Below are positions 22,419-33,190 of a stretch of 64,000 bases of DNA, piece by piece. A program made the translations under genes and the position numbers. This DNA comes from Marsupella aquatica (lineage: Eukaryota; Marchantiophyta), in NCBI GenBank assembly GCA_973895155.1, contig OZ316894.1, positions 25,358,001 to 25,422,000 on the forward strand. Direction: 5' to 3'. The notes under the pieces were generated by a model. That model was not told where the DNA came from. It saw only the letters and a list, made by a program, of their open reading frames with translations, and ran no database searches. Within the stretch, counting starts at the first letter, position 1. Each line of letters starts with the position of its first letter.

Positions 22419-24960
22419 GTACAGACAACTATACTTGAACGCCATACAATTTTAGACTAGAGAATTCATTCGGATCCTCTACTAGTACTTCTGATACATT
22501 GCTTCTGTATTGGACTTGAAACACAGATTGATCAAAATTGGAGTGAGAAATTGGACCATAACTTCATTGACTCAATTCATGCATTGAATGCGTGATTTAA
22601 GGCAACTACTCTCCTCATTTATTGCGGAATTAATGTTGATTGATACTTACAAGTTATTCAGTTGCGTGTGGTCTCAGCAATGTTGGTGGCAACCCTCCGA
22701 TGTTGGCGGAAACCCTCCTCCCAGCCAAGCCTCTTCCTTCCAGCGTAGCCTCCTCGTCCCAGCCAACTAAGCCTCCTCCTTTGAACTCCAATTTCCTTGA
22801 GTATCGTGACCGAATCGCACCACCAGAGAATGATAACTTGTTGATCGTATCAAGATCAAAATCCTTGACCAGACAGTGATTTCAGAATAGCCGCTCTTTG
22901 TTGGTCCGCTAGAATGCTTCGATGAATGAGGCAGACTATGGAGGTTCTAAATGTTTGTTGTCTCGCTTCGTCGCAACTCTCCCGCTTGATCGGATGTGCT
23001 CTCCCCAAGATTGAAGGTGATACAACAAGAACTGCGCCAGCGTTGCTTGAATGAGCTCTGCCTCCGACTGGAATAGTCGAATGATCCAATTTGCTCCACC
23101 TCAAATGTGCCTTGGATCAGCCTCCGCTGAGAGCCCAGCTAGTATCCTGGTCAGGAGAAATTGAAAATGAAGAATGATCCGTGAGCAATGAGATCAGTCT
23201 ATTGACTCCATGAAGGATGTGTTCATCTGGACTCGATTTTGATTTTGAAAATTGGTTGAGTCTCCAGTCGTGAGAATTATTGTACAGGATTGATTTTGAA
23301 TATCGGTTCTCCCCGACCGTGAGAATCATTTTACGTTGTTTAGAGTATGGGTTTGAATTGGCAAGATAGAGAGTGGAGTACGGATCCGGATCCGACGGTC
23401 TCCACTACCAAAATGGAATGATTTTGAAGTTCGCCTCCACTATGTGATGGAACGATCATGAGAAAGTTGTCGTTCGTTCACATTTTGGATTTGAATTGGC
23501 AGATATAGTGAAGATACGGATCCGGATCCGGATCCGGGGGTCCCCACTAACAATCTTTTGCAGTTGCATAATTACCGATTTAAATTTCAAATTGGCGATC
23601 AAATAGAAATCTCCTTTAGTACGGCAAATCAAAAGGAATCCGGTAATCTTTTTTTCACGATTGCATAGTTTGTTGAGTCGATGGTGGAGTGTACGGAGAT
23701 CATCTGGAACCTTCCTGTCGCTAGGCTGTTATTAGGGTTATGCTAAAACAATACCCTAATTAGTCCTTCCTTAGTGTCGGCGCCCACGGTCTCGAGTTCA
23801 CTGTTCATTGTTGTTGTTTCTCGCTCCCTAGACTTTCGAGCGCCTACTCTCATCGCTCTCACTCCCGCTCTCGTCACTCTCGCTCTCGCTCCTGCCCTGG
23901 ATTTCATTTTTGTCGTTGCAGCTTGTTCGTTGTGGTCAGGTGCTTGTCGGCGCGTTGCAGCTCTTAGTAGTTGTCGATCATTTCGACCAGGAGCTCGTTG
24001 GCGCATTGTAGCTCGCATTTATAGCTCGTATTCACTTCTAGTTTGCTCGAAGGGATTCTTAGGAGCCCGTTGAGTTCGTTGCAGCTAGTTTTTTGGGAGT
24101 GCTCGTATCAGCTCGTGTCAGCCAATTTTAAGCTCATATCAGCTCGATCAACGTGTTTTAGCAGCTCGAACTACTTTTTGGCAACTTGTTTCAGCTCCTT
24201 CCATTCAGCATTCAGGTTTGTTTCACCTCTTTGAATCTTCAGGTTTAGTGTGCTTTTATTCATGCTCAGTTTGCCTATCCACAACGTTGATTGTACTTCT
24301 GAACGAGTCTTTTTAACTTGACATAATGAGTTCCTTAGCATTAAGCACATGTTATTCAATTGGTGGCAGCGAAGCTCTATGTATAGAAGTATAGAAGCTG
24401 TGTTGTTGTTGCTTAGCATATTAATATCTTCAATCTTATATTTACTTTGCCGCAGCAAGGTCTTCAAGTGCTTGGACATCAATCTCTTAGACGATTACAT
24501 CAATTTTTCATAATTCAGGTGCAATTTCTACATTTTCTGCTGGTGTTGATTGTTATTTGCTAAAATTTCTCTTGATTGTTAAGCTGAGTTTTCATAATGC
24601 GGTTTATTTGTAACTCAAATATGTGTGAATCATACAAACTCATTACAAACTCATTACAAACTTGCACGCTGTGAATTTAATCATATAAACTCTCATGTTA
24701 TGTGAATCTCATTACACTGAATCCTTTAATTGACGAATACAACCAGTAGACTGCTAAATTGAATCATCTTAGCTGAATCATTCTCTAAACTTTGATATAT
24801 AATAGTTTCACAATGACAGAGCTCAAACATCTGAATTATTGTAAAGTTCATGAATGAATACAAATGAATGAAATCATGCTTACTCGGATTTTCTTGTCCG
24901 TACGGGTCAGTAATCATAGTTGTATCACTGTATTATCCTAGTGTCCAAAAGTTGTTTGAG
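22419..24960. other. stretch of the 21-kb element without a recognised gene
   Basis: Open frames here are short and on both strands. Two diverged copies of a block with TTTGAATTGGCA and a GGATCCGGATCC run lie near 23350-23415 and 23484-23550. The segment 23780-24200 is rich in CTCGC and AGCTCG words, which produces artificial open frames on both strands. Confidence 0.5.
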
Positions 24961-24967
24961 CTGTTGA

Positions 24968-24983
24968 CACGACCAGTCGCGTG
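24968..24983. repeat. palindrome just before the tandem array
   Basis: CACGACCAGTCGCGTG, a copy of the palindrome lacking two bases of the left arm. Confidence 0.75.
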
Positions 24984-24993
24984 AAAATATTGT

Positions 24994-26175
24994 GAGGTTC
25001 CTTTTATGACCAGTTGACGTGACCAGTCGTGTGTGAGAAGAAAACTGGATAGATTTACTGAGCGCGTACCATATCCAAATTTCCACATGGAAGGTTCAGT
25101 GGATATAGTTATTTAGGTTCAGTTGACGCGACCAGTCGCGTCAGAGATATCTCTCTCATTGACTGGTTCTGTTAGAGGAGGTAAGGTTCCTTTTAGGACC
25201 AGTTGACGCGACCAGTCGTGTGTCAGAAGGAAACTGGATAGATTTACTGAGCGTGTACCATATCCAAATCTCCACAAGGAAGGTTTAGTGGATATAGTTG
25301 TTTAGGTTTAGTTGATGCGACCAGTCACGTCAGAGGTAGCTCTCTCATTGACTGGTTCTGTTAGAGGAGGTAAGGTTCTTTTTAGGACCAGTTGACGCGA
25401 CCAGTCGCATGTGAAAAGGAAACTGGATAGATTTACTGAGCGCGTACCATATCCAAATCTCCACAAGGAAGGTTCAGTGGATATAGTTGTTTAGATTTAG
25501 GTGACGCGACTAGTCGCGTCTGAGGTAGCTCTCTCATTGACTGGTTCTGTTAGAGGAGGTAAGGTTCCTTTTAGGACCAGTTGACGCGACCAGTCGCGTG
25601 TGAGAAGGAAACTGGATAGATTTACTGAGCGCGTACCATATCCAAATTTCCACATGGAAGGTTCAGTGGATATAGTTATTTAGGTTCAGTTGACGCGACT
25701 AGTCGCATCTAAGGTAGCTCTCTCATTGACTCGTTCTGTTAGAGGAGGTAAGGTTCCTTTTAGGACCAGTTGACGCGACCAGTCGCGTGTGAGAAGGAAA
25801 CTGGATAGATTTACTGAGCGCGTACCATATCCAAATATCCACAAGGAAGGTTCAGTGGATATAGTTATTTAGGTTCAGTTGACGCGACCAGGCGCGTCTG
25901 AGGTAGCTCTCTCATTGACTGGTTCTGTTAGAGGAGGTAAGGTTCCTTTTAGGACCAGTTGACGTGACTAGTCGTGTCTGAGGTAGATCTCTCATTGACT
26001 AGTTCTGTTAGAGGAGGTAAGGTTTCATTTAGGAGCAGTTGATGCGACCATTCGTGTCTGAGGTAGCTCTCTCATTGACTGGTTCTGTTAGAGGAGGTAA
26101 GGTTTCATTTAGGAGCAGTTGACGCGACCATTCGCGTCTGAGGTAGCTCTCTCATTGACTGGTTCTGTTAGAGGA
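24994..26175. repeat. tandem array, 189-bp units with two palindromes each
   Basis: Units begin AGGTTCCTTTTAGGACCAG at about 24994, 25184, 25373, 25562 and 25750 (188-190 bp apart). They end in truncated units at about 25940, 26020 and 26100, about 80 bp apart. A full unit holds GTTGACGCGACCAGTCGCGTG, then CTGGATAGATTTACTGAGCG, GGTTCAGTGGATATAG, a second GACGCGACCAGTCGCGTC and CTCTCATTGACTGGTTCTG. The short units lack about 110 bp including one palindrome. Variation between copies falls largely at CG steps (CG to TG or CA). Confidence 0.92.
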
Positions 26176-26258
26176 CGAAGCAACATTTATGATTTGTCAC
26201 GTTGTGACCTAAAAAAATCAGTCTCTCAAAGAATTGTTTATACATTCTGATTTGTAGA

Positions 26259-26274
26259 CACGACCAGGCGCGTG
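26259..26274. repeat. palindrome copy upstream of the F-box-like modules
   Basis: CACGACCAGGCGCGTG, about 40 bp before the first F-box-like open frame at 26315. Confidence 0.7.
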
Positions 26275-26314
26275 AAAATAATCTCTGGGATATATCATTT
26301 GGCTGAAAAGAGTC

Positions 26315-26866
26315 ATGGGCGAACCTGGTCTGGAGAGCTTCAGATATCTATGCCCAATATTTGACGTTTTGGACAGAAGCCAAGATGGTCTACTGGCGGG
26401 ATATTCTGTATTTGTTGAAACACTACTACCTGGACTTCCAAATTTCATTGTCGCGGAATTGATATGGCCTCGGATCAAGGAGACTTTTAATTCCTCGGCT
26501 AATGCAGGAAATTTCTCAATAAAGGAATTGGATGAGTTTGTAGGACTATCTTCGGTGTGTCGCAGATGGCGCCACCTTGTTGGGAATACCTATCTTCTGG
26601 GTGTAATCAAGTTGAGTTTATTAGATTTGGCTTTCCCACGAAATCCTACTAAACCGATCGGAAATGAGTCCTCTCTCATCGATAGTTCAAAGTTTCTTCC
26701 AGAAATACCCAAGAATTAAATTCATGGGGTCAATGTCCAGAGATCTTAGGGAACTCTTCACGAAGACTTACGATGCTCCTCACCCTCTTGAAAAATGGAA
26801 ATTTACAGTCAGATGCCACGAAGTTGGATACCTTGAGGGTGATATCTACGCTTTTAAGGAATTCTA
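26315..26866 (+). pseudogene. F-box-like module 1 of three
   Basis: The open frame 26315-26719 contains LPGLPNFIVAELIWPRIKE followed by SSVCRRWRHLVGNTYLL, the layout of an F-box (Leu-Pro start, later Arg/Lys-Trp). It continues in another frame (26664-26866: RIKFMGSMSRDLRELFTK, RCHEVGYLEGDIYAF), so there is a frameshift near 26690. Modules 2 and 3 downstream have the same order of motifs. F-box proteins usually bind SKP1 of ubiquitin ligases; whether these do is unknown. Confidence 0.5.
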
Positions 26867-26874
26867 GTTAACTT

Positions 26875-26890
26875 ACGTGACCAAGCGCGT
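26875..26890. repeat. palindrome between F-box-like modules 1 and 2
   Basis: ACGTGACCAAGCGCGT, between the open frame ending at 26866 and an intron-like tail (CTAAC, then AAAAGCAG) ending near 26932. Confidence 0.75.
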
Positions 26891-27052
26891 TGTATGTCTT
26901 CTAACAATGTTTTGTGATATGATAAAAGCAGGATGAGCCAACTTTTGAATGAGGCTCGAGATTTCCTTTCATCTCATGAAAGGAAATAGAAAACAATATG
27001 GGATACGCTGGATGAAACCTCCTCTAGTCTCATTGGAGGAATACCAGATGTT

Positions 27053-27499
27053 TTGGTCATTTCAAACATTTGGCCAATACTCTACGAACACTTTATTTCA
27101 ATTGAAAGATTGCGTGGATATCGACACCTCGATAACGATTTGGTTATCGATAGGGTCCGAGACCTTATTCGGCTTGGAGCTTGTAGCAAGAAGTGGAAAT
27201 TTTTAGTTACAAATACAAGGTTATGGGCTATGCTCAAACAAGCAAACCGGATTGTCGATGTCGCAAATGAAGCTCTTTACGACATACCCGAAACTGAAGA
27301 GTTGGAGTTTGACTCAGTCTGTCGAGTTATTCGACAGGATATTTCTATGCTTCCAAAAATATTTGTTCTTGGGACTACTACTTCTGATGAAATCACATTG
27401 ATTATGAACAAATATAACAATTTAGATGAGAAAGAACGAGATGTTCTAATCGAAAGGTTTGGTAGATTTTCTCAGAATCTAGGTGGTCCTAGTTCTTAA
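27053..27499 (+). pseudogene. F-box-like module 2 of three
   Basis: The frame reads ISNIWPILYEHFISIERL, then VRDLIRLGACSKKWKFLVTN and a Glu/Asp-rich helical tail (NKYNNLDEKERDVLIERFG). Motif order matches modules 1 and 3, including the final aromatic-acidic segment. The part before 27053 is in another frame, so its start is not intact. An intron-like TTCCATATTATGTTGCAG ends at 27542 before module 3. Confidence 0.5.
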
Positions 27500-28073
27500 T
27501 GGATAGGTTCTTGTTCTTAATCTTTTCCATATTATGTTGCAGTCCTTTGACACGAATAAAAAATCTCATCGTCAAATGATGATGGAGCGCATTGCACGTG
27601 CAAAGGTTATCAACCAAAACATGATATGGAGTCAAGCTGAAGACCTGATACCTGGTCTTCCAGACGATATTATCGAGAAATATATTTGGCCATTAGTCAA
27701 AGAGTTTTTCCACTGTTTTGGAAATTTGTCGGATACTGCGATTAAAAATTGGGTCATGGACTTGATCGCCATTCGAACAGTCAGTAAGAAGTGGTGCCAC
27801 ATAGTTACTTATAGTAGTACTTGGGTGACGGTCACCTTGGTAGCTTACGACTTCACTGATAGACCAGGATATGAATCACTTCGAAGGCATTTGACTTCAC
27901 GGAGTGTCGCATTAAGATTTACAGAATCCATCAGAACTCTCCCGCCGCTGGACATTCTGGGTGGATTTGAAGGATCTGAACTTGACACGTTTAGGAACCT
28001 TTGGTTTTGGTTAGATGAAGATGAGCGAGAAGATTGGGTCAGGATAAATGTTCCTAAAATGTAATTCAACACG

Positions 28074-28090
28074 ACGTGACCATGCGCGTG
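28074..28090. repeat. palindrome inside the 78-bp intron
   Basis: ACGTGACCATGCGCGTG. It starts 13 bases after the GT donor at 28061. Confidence 0.8.
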
Positions 28091-28463
28091 TTAGTATTTT
28101 ATAATAAACGTTTAACTTTCAATATTTGTCTATTTCAGAATGGCTCCTACCGGAACTTCAAAGCGGAAAAGAGACTCATCTAAAGCTGCTTCTCGTAAGA
28201 AAGCCAAGACAAAAATGACTCCCGCGGAGACATCCATACTTGCATATCGAGGAAAGTCAATCAGAGAGAGAACAACGAAGACAAAGAGTATCCATCTCTT
28301 TGAATCGACTGAGATATCCAATTTTGGAATAGTCGTTCGCAATGGCGCTGTCCGTCTTGTGGTGGCAAAAAATGATAAAGCTACAGTTTTGGAGAGATCA
28401 CAAATTCTTGGGTGTTTCTTTGAGAAGAATATGAAACTTAAAGAGTGTACAGAGGGATTGGTT

Positions 28464-28507
28464 CTGCTAGTCAGCGACGACCAGCCTGCTAGTCAGCGAC
28501 GACCAGC
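28464..28507. repeat. 22-bp tandem duplication causing a frameshift
   Basis: Two exact adjacent copies of a unit starting CTGCTAGTCAGC and ending GACCAGC (28464-28485 and 28486-28507). Because 22 is not a multiple of 3, the second copy shifts the reading frame. The frame open after it (28531 onward) is the one that makes sense downstream. Confidence 0.9.
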
Positions 28508-28530
28508 AGAAGGACAAAATAAGCATTTGT

Positions 28531-30195
28531 TTGGATCGAACGCAATATGTAACCTTCAATCAGCCCAGAATCAATGATCTTCTAGGTGCAAGGCACGCCT
28601 TGGAAAAGGTTACTAGTGTGGGATATCCTTCCGATCCAGAGGGATCAACGGGAGATTTGATTTGTCAATACATTATTGACGTACTTGAGTTCCAGAGAGT
28701 TCCTTTCAACCAGGGATTTCGCTTGGGAAAGGCCCCGCCAGTGAGCAAGGTTGAAGTATACTCGGCGAAGAATCTTCCGAAAGTAATTACCTCAGCGAAT
28801 GTCAGGGCTCTGTTCAATTCTTTCCTCAAAGAATATAGTGCTGTGAATATATTTAACAGCAAGTCATTTTTTGTTGAGACATCACGTTGTCATCTTGCAC
28901 CGGACCACATCAAGTGCCGAGAGTGGAATCAGGATTAAACAGATAGGCTAAAGAATTCACTCCTCTCTCATTCGACTATAAAGTTCGAAAACCGATGCTG
29001 CTTTTTAGTCCCTGTGAAGTGGGTTCAGTCAGAGGCCGACAGAGATCCCGACTACAATGGGGCGCCCTACAATTCGGCGCCAAAGGAGGAGGACATTATG
29101 ACCAGTCATTTCTGGATACTCAGAGGCCAGCACACAATAATGGCGTACAAATTGCTGAAAGAGGACGACAAAGTCAGCCAAGTTGTACGAGACGCTTGCT
29201 GTACTGTAGAAGTTGTAATGTTTTGGGCAATGCTCAACAACGACAATAATGTTCATTTGATGGGATTATCGAAAGCTCTGAACCACTGTCATCAAACATC
29301 AATGGAAGAAGGACAGTTTCTCACCATTGTACGACAGTGTTGTAATATCTGGAACTCATTTGGGCGGCCTGGATCACATTATTGTCATCCAAATTGGAAG
29401 GTATATAAATAACCCTCTTCGATCACATTATCGTTTCAACTTTTGTCACGCAAACGGTCGCGTCAAGCTTAGAATTGTCATGTTTCCATTGTTTTTCAGG
29501 TATTTATGAGAGCTAAGAGTTTTGTTTGCCCATGGGCTCAAATGGGGAAGAACAAAATGATGAAATTTGGAGAATTGGCTCCGTTTCTCTTTACAATGGA
29601 GGACGAAACATTCAAGAAGTGGATGGAGATCTACGAACTATCAAGGTCAGGAGAGCTTGTAATTTACAATGGAATTTTACAGAGGGACGCCGTCAAAATC
29701 ACGGATAATCCATGTGCTTATCATCTTCTGAAGAAGACGTTCCGTTCTTGTCAAGGGTGCTCAGACTCGGTTCTTCGAAAGGCAGCGGAATATATGTTGA
29801 GCGGAAGACTGTCTATACTCAAAAACCAAAGCATCAAAGTGAAATCTGGGAAGGCGAGGAAGTCCTCTGAGGCTCCAGTGTTGTCAATGACCAGCATGAG
29901 TTTGGAGCAATTCTGTATAAAGAAGAAGACGAAAGTTGAGTTTGAGATTTTATTATTGAGTAAACTCAACGGGGATACATCCACCCGAACGGAGATGAAA
30001 AGTCTGACAGATTCAGCGCGGAAATTGCGGGTCAAAGGAATGATTGATCACTTTAAGCTTGACAAGATGGTGCTGAAGCAGTTGAGAGATGCATTGAGTG
30101 GTTATTTGAAGAAGTGCTTAAATGTAAATATTAGTAATGATAATTTGTTGAAAGAGATCAACCCGATATTCTACAGGTTGGTGGAAGGAATATAG
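28531..30195 (+). pseudogene. ParB-like 'GQH' region and following helical protein, spliced
   Basis: 28531-28938 reads RTQYVTFNQPRINDLL and on, then a stop. 29014-29400 contains FWILRGQHTIMAYKLL and a Trp/Asn-rich stretch. That resembles the GQH-type motif of ParB-like or Srx-fold domains in some transposon-like proteins; I offer this as weak similarity. A GTATAT donor at 29401 and TTTTTCAG acceptor ending 29499 define a 99-bp intron that joins in frame to 29500-30195 (KSFVCPWAQMGKNKMMKF to FYRLVEGI). That later part I do not recognise. The intron carries a palindrome. Region 28939-29013 lacks a clean connection, so at least one break or unrecognised intron lies there. Confidence 0.4.
29447..29463. 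repeat. palindrome inside the 99-bp intron
   Basis: CACGCAAACGGTCGCGT, near the middle of the intron 29401-29499. Confidence 0.8.
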
Positions 30196-31520
30196 AAATC
30201 AGTTGATAGTCAAGGAAACTAACTAGTGCGGCCGGTCGGTGAGAGGCTGAAATTGCGATCCCTACAGGATATACAAAATGCTGGGTTTGCATACTATATC
30301 ATACGTGAAGACAAGAACCTTGCGAGCTTGATTTATTTTGATCCCTCATCAATGGGAGATTTTGCGTCCGCCAAATTGTTCATTCTATGAGGGGTTATTT
30401 CGTGCTACTAGCGAGATAGGGGCAAAACCACACCATGTGGTTATTATTGTAGCCTCTCCTGTTGAGTCTTACTTAATCAAACGGGAATTAGGGAAGTACA
30501 CACACTATGTTGCTGTCGATAGCCATTATATTCAGAAGCGGCCGAAGGAGAAGAAGCTTATTGTAACCTACGCTTTTCACAGCTTGGCCTTCAGCACAAT
30601 GGGCGATCCACAAGCCCTCGAGTTCCAATTGGTCTCCAAATATCAGATTGAGAAGATAGCCAATTTTGAAGAGAGCGGCGAGTTCACGACACCTTCCCCG
30701 GAAAAGATACTTCCATTCTTTGAAAGTATTGTTAGTCAATTCGTCCAATGTGGGGAATGGGCTATATGCTTCGGTGAGGGAATGAACTTGATCCAGTGCT
30801 TAATGGTAAGTTTTGAGATTTATATTTTGGGGTTTCAATTTTAAGATTATTTAGATTATTATATTCTCAATTAATATTGTGAACTAATTTCGGCTTTTTT
30901 TACAGGATGCTGGATCCAATGTAAAATATTACTGCCCTGTGGCAACGCATAGGGAGTTGTCTTGTTTCTTGCAACACACCACGGCGACAATTGATACAAC
31001 GCTGTCATTGATTGACCCAGTACGGGCTAGTATAGAAAAATATATAGATAAATTAATGAAGTACCGTCCATCCGTAACTGCTCTCAGGGCTGATGTTTTG
31101 GATGTCCTCCACGAACAACATATCCCTGATAATATTTGTAATCAATTATTGCAAGAATATGCACTCTCTGAAGATTCCAATCGATTGTACATTCGACCAA
31201 CGGAGTACCCTAGTGGGCAAATCCAAGGTAGGTTACTTTTAAAACCTCTTACTTTTTATTGTGTCACGCGAACATGCGCGTGGACATTCATAACATTTCT
31301 TTTCACGCAAATATGCGCGTGAGTCATTCTTATCAAATGATCTGATTTTATTCAGATCAAGTCGACTGCGGCTTCAATATCTTAGAAGGGAGCAATGGTG
31401 ATGCGGATGGTGAGGGGGAAGGTGACGCGAAAAGTGACGCGGATGGGGATATCAATGACCAAGATCCAGAGTGGATGACCGATACGCAGAACGACCTCGG
31501 AGATTCCGACAATAGAGGAG
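30196..31520 (+). pseudogene. methyltransferase-like region, two introns, frameshifted
   Basis: Near 30320 one frame reads LIYFDPSSMGDF, possibly a worn DPPW-type catalytic loop. The next frame (30338-30805) has HHVVIIVASPVESYLIK and PSPEKILPFFESIVSQF then GEWAICFGEGMN. It joins across a 100-bp intron (30806-30905, GTAAG...TTTACAG) to DAGSNVKYYCPVATHRELS. The PEK...GEW...G..N...DAG order resembles the C-terminal half of N4/N6 amino-methyltransferases (T-x-KP, then a motif I loop). The key loop residues are not the usual ones, so I hold this loosely. A second intron (31228-31355) joins in frame to DQVDCGFNILEGSNGDADG, an acidic tail. Frame changes at about 30345 and 31515 show decay. Confidence 0.35.
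31265..31321. repeat. two palindromes inside one 128-bp intron
   Basis: CACGCGAACATGCGCGTG (31265-31282) and CACGCAAATATGCGCGTG (31304-31321) both lie in the intron 31228-31355. They are 39 bp apart and in the same orientation. Confidence 0.85.
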
Positions 31521-32507
31521 ATGAAGGATGCTGAGGACGCTGATGAAGAGGACAAGGAGATGGAGGGTTCTGAGGACGCTGAGGACTCTGATGAAGAGGC
31601 CACACAGGAGCCTCGACATGAGGTGGACCGAGAGGAGGCGGCCCGGCAGGAGGAGGCCCGGCTGGAGGAGGCCTGGCAGAAGGAGGCCAGAGAGGCGGCC
31701 CGGCAGGAGGCGGCCCGGCAGGAGGCAGCCCGGCAGGAGGAGGCCAGAGAGGAGGCGTCCCGACAAGAGGCGGCCCGGCAAGAAGCGGCCCGACAAGAGG
31801 CGGCCCGACAAGAGGAGCTTCAAAAGAAGGAGGCTAAGAAGAAAAAGACAGCAGCTAGAAAAGCAACTGCCACGAAGAAGAAGGAGAAAGCCGAGGCTGA
31901 GAATGCCGAGGCTGAGAATGCTGAGGCTGAGAAAGCCCAGGCTGATAAAGCCCAGGCTGATAAAGCCCAGGCTGAGAAAGCGAAGGCTGAGAAAGCGAAG
32001 GCTAAGACAGCGGAGGCCGAGAAAGCCCAGGCTGAGAAAGCCGAGGCGGAGAAAGCCGAGGCGGAGAAAGCCAAGGCTGAGAAAGCGGAGGCTGAGAAAG
32101 CAGAGGCGGAGAAAGCCCAGGCTGAGAAAGCGGAGGCCGAGAAAGCGGAGGCTGAGAACGTAGAGGCTGAGAACGCGGAGGCTGAGAAAGCCCAGGCTGA
32201 GAAAGCGGAGGCTGCGAGAGTCCTTTTAGTGACAGAGGCAAATAGGGCCAAGGCGGAGAGTGTGGCGGCTGAGAGGCTACTGGTCGAGAGGATGGCGGAC
32301 GAGACCGCAAGACCGGAGAGGGTGGAGGCGGAGAAGTTGGAGGCAGAAAAGGTCAATTCCGCAAGACTAGAGAGAGAAGAAGCCGCAAGACTGGAGGCAG
32401 CGAGGAAGGAGGCCGAGAGGGCCAAGGATCTTTCGCTTATTCCTGAGGCACAATGTCTACCGAAAATAAGGCTGAATTTGAAGAAGCCTTCTTCGCCCGG
32501 AGTTTGA
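31521..32507 (+). CDS. Ala/Glu/Lys/Gln repeat protein (long charged helix)
   Basis: 328 residues of low complexity. An acidic start (DAEDADEEDKEMEGSEDAED) is followed by REEAARQEEAR-type repeats. A basic patch KKKKTAARKATATKKK comes next, then more than twenty five-residue repeats of the form AEKAE/AEKAQ (31890-32215), encoded by a 15-bp unit close to GCTGAGAAAGCCCAG. Such a sequence should form a long single helix or coiled coil, like TolA-type linkers. It follows the methyltransferase-like acidic tail in another frame and ends just before a region open in a third frame (about 32495 on). It may therefore be the middle of a larger broken protein rather than a complete one. Confidence 0.5.
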   Translation: MKDAEDADEEDKEMEGSEDAEDSDEEATQEPRHEVDREEAARQEEARLEEAWQKEAREAARQEAARQEAARQEEAREEASRQEAARQEAARQEAARQEELQKKEAKKKKTAARKATATKKKEKAEAENAEAENAEAEKAQADKAQADKAQAEKAKAEKAKAKTAEAEKAQAEKAEAEKAEAEKAKAEKAEAEKAEAEKAQAEKAEAEKAEAENVEAENAEAEKAQAEKAEAARVLLVTEANRAKAESVAAERLLVERMADETARPERVEAEKLEAEKVNSARLEREEAARLEAARKEAERAKDLSLIPEAQCLPKIRLNLKKPSSPGV

Positions 32508-33057
32508 ATTTAACGATCCATCCTTAAGTACGGTCTCGTTTGATGATTGGAATAAATATTCACCGGAGCAGCTCCGAGTCCAGGCAGTCCTTGCTTTGCA
32601 ATATTGGAAGGGTCTTTTGATTACCGAGGAGAAGACTGCCACTGCATCCAGAATGGAGACAATCATCAATAATGTCCGCTTTTCCGAGAATCGAGTGCAA
32701 GACCTGGGAATGTCTTTGGCACCAGACTCGGCTCAAGTCATTAAGAGACTAACAGCTGACCTGACGCGACCGGGTTCGTGGTCTCGACCCCGATATATTG
32801 CAGAGGTCACTCGCGCAAAAATTGTGGCACCGGATATTTTGGAATCGGATTCCCAGATTATGGAATATTTCAATCAAATGCCACAACCATTTGAAGGTCT
32901 TCCCGCCTCATCGCTCCAACCTTCGCAAACTAGTCCGATGGAGCGATCACTGCGGTCTCGAGGAGGGCTGAAGGATGTTGTTGCGATTGAGGCACCCAAG
33001 AGATCAGCTGCGAAAAGGCCGGATCCACCCAATCCAAAGGTCATTCGCAAGCTATAA
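32508..33057 (+). pseudogene. unrecognised exon after the charged-helix region
   Basis: Open from about 32500 (EFNDPSLSTVSFDDWNKYS) through QLRVQAVLALQYWKGLL to KRPDPPNPKVIRKL. I do not recognise it. It is natural-looking protein: Trp-containing helices and a Pro/Ser-rich tail. It lies in the frame next to that of the charged helix, so a frameshift near 32495 probably broke one protein. A likely intron follows and ends with TTTTTTGCAG at 33190. Confidence 0.4.
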
Positions 33058-33190
33058 GCTTAAAGTTTCTATTATAGACGTCATTATTTTATTATTGATT
33101 TGTTATTGTTTCTGTTTTCTGAGGTAGAACCCTTAGGCTACAACCTCAGTACGTTATTTGAGGGCGTACTGAAATCTTTGTTTTTTGCAG

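Larger units (their letters stand above)
27539..28577 (+). pseudogene. F-box-like module 3 spliced to a nuclear-localisation-like region
   Basis: The frame (27534-28060) contains SQAEDLIPGLPDDIIEKYIWP and AIRTVSKKWCHIVTYSSTW, the best F-box-like match of the three. A GTAATT donor at 28061 and TATTTCAG acceptor at 28137-28138 define a 78-bp intron that keeps the frame into MAPTGTSKRKRDSSKAASRK, a basic nuclear-localisation-like run. The intron holds a palindrome at 28074-28090. The exon then runs to a 22-bp duplication (28464-28507) that throws it out of frame. The continued ORF is therefore better read as one damaged protein than as separate genes. Confidence 0.5.

Noticed and set aside
23743-24073. 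Overlapping frames on both strands rich in Arg/Ala or Ser/Leu
   Set aside because: Caused by CTCGC/AGCTCG-rich sequence. No start context, homology or codon logic favours either strand.
24994-26175. Regular repeats that could suggest a CRISPR array
   Set aside because: Units are contiguous with no unique spacers, and the genome is plant-like with spliced genes. It is a satellite-type tandem array.
31820-32425. 201-codon antisense frame (Ser/Ala/Phe repeats) over the charged-helix region
   Set aside because: It is the mirror of a 15-bp sense repeat, which leaves the antisense strand free of stops. The composition is implausible.
32762-32779. GACGCGACCGGGTTCGTGG within a cargo exon, resembling the palindrome
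   Set aside because: The right arm does not pair and it lies in coding sequence; chance similarity.
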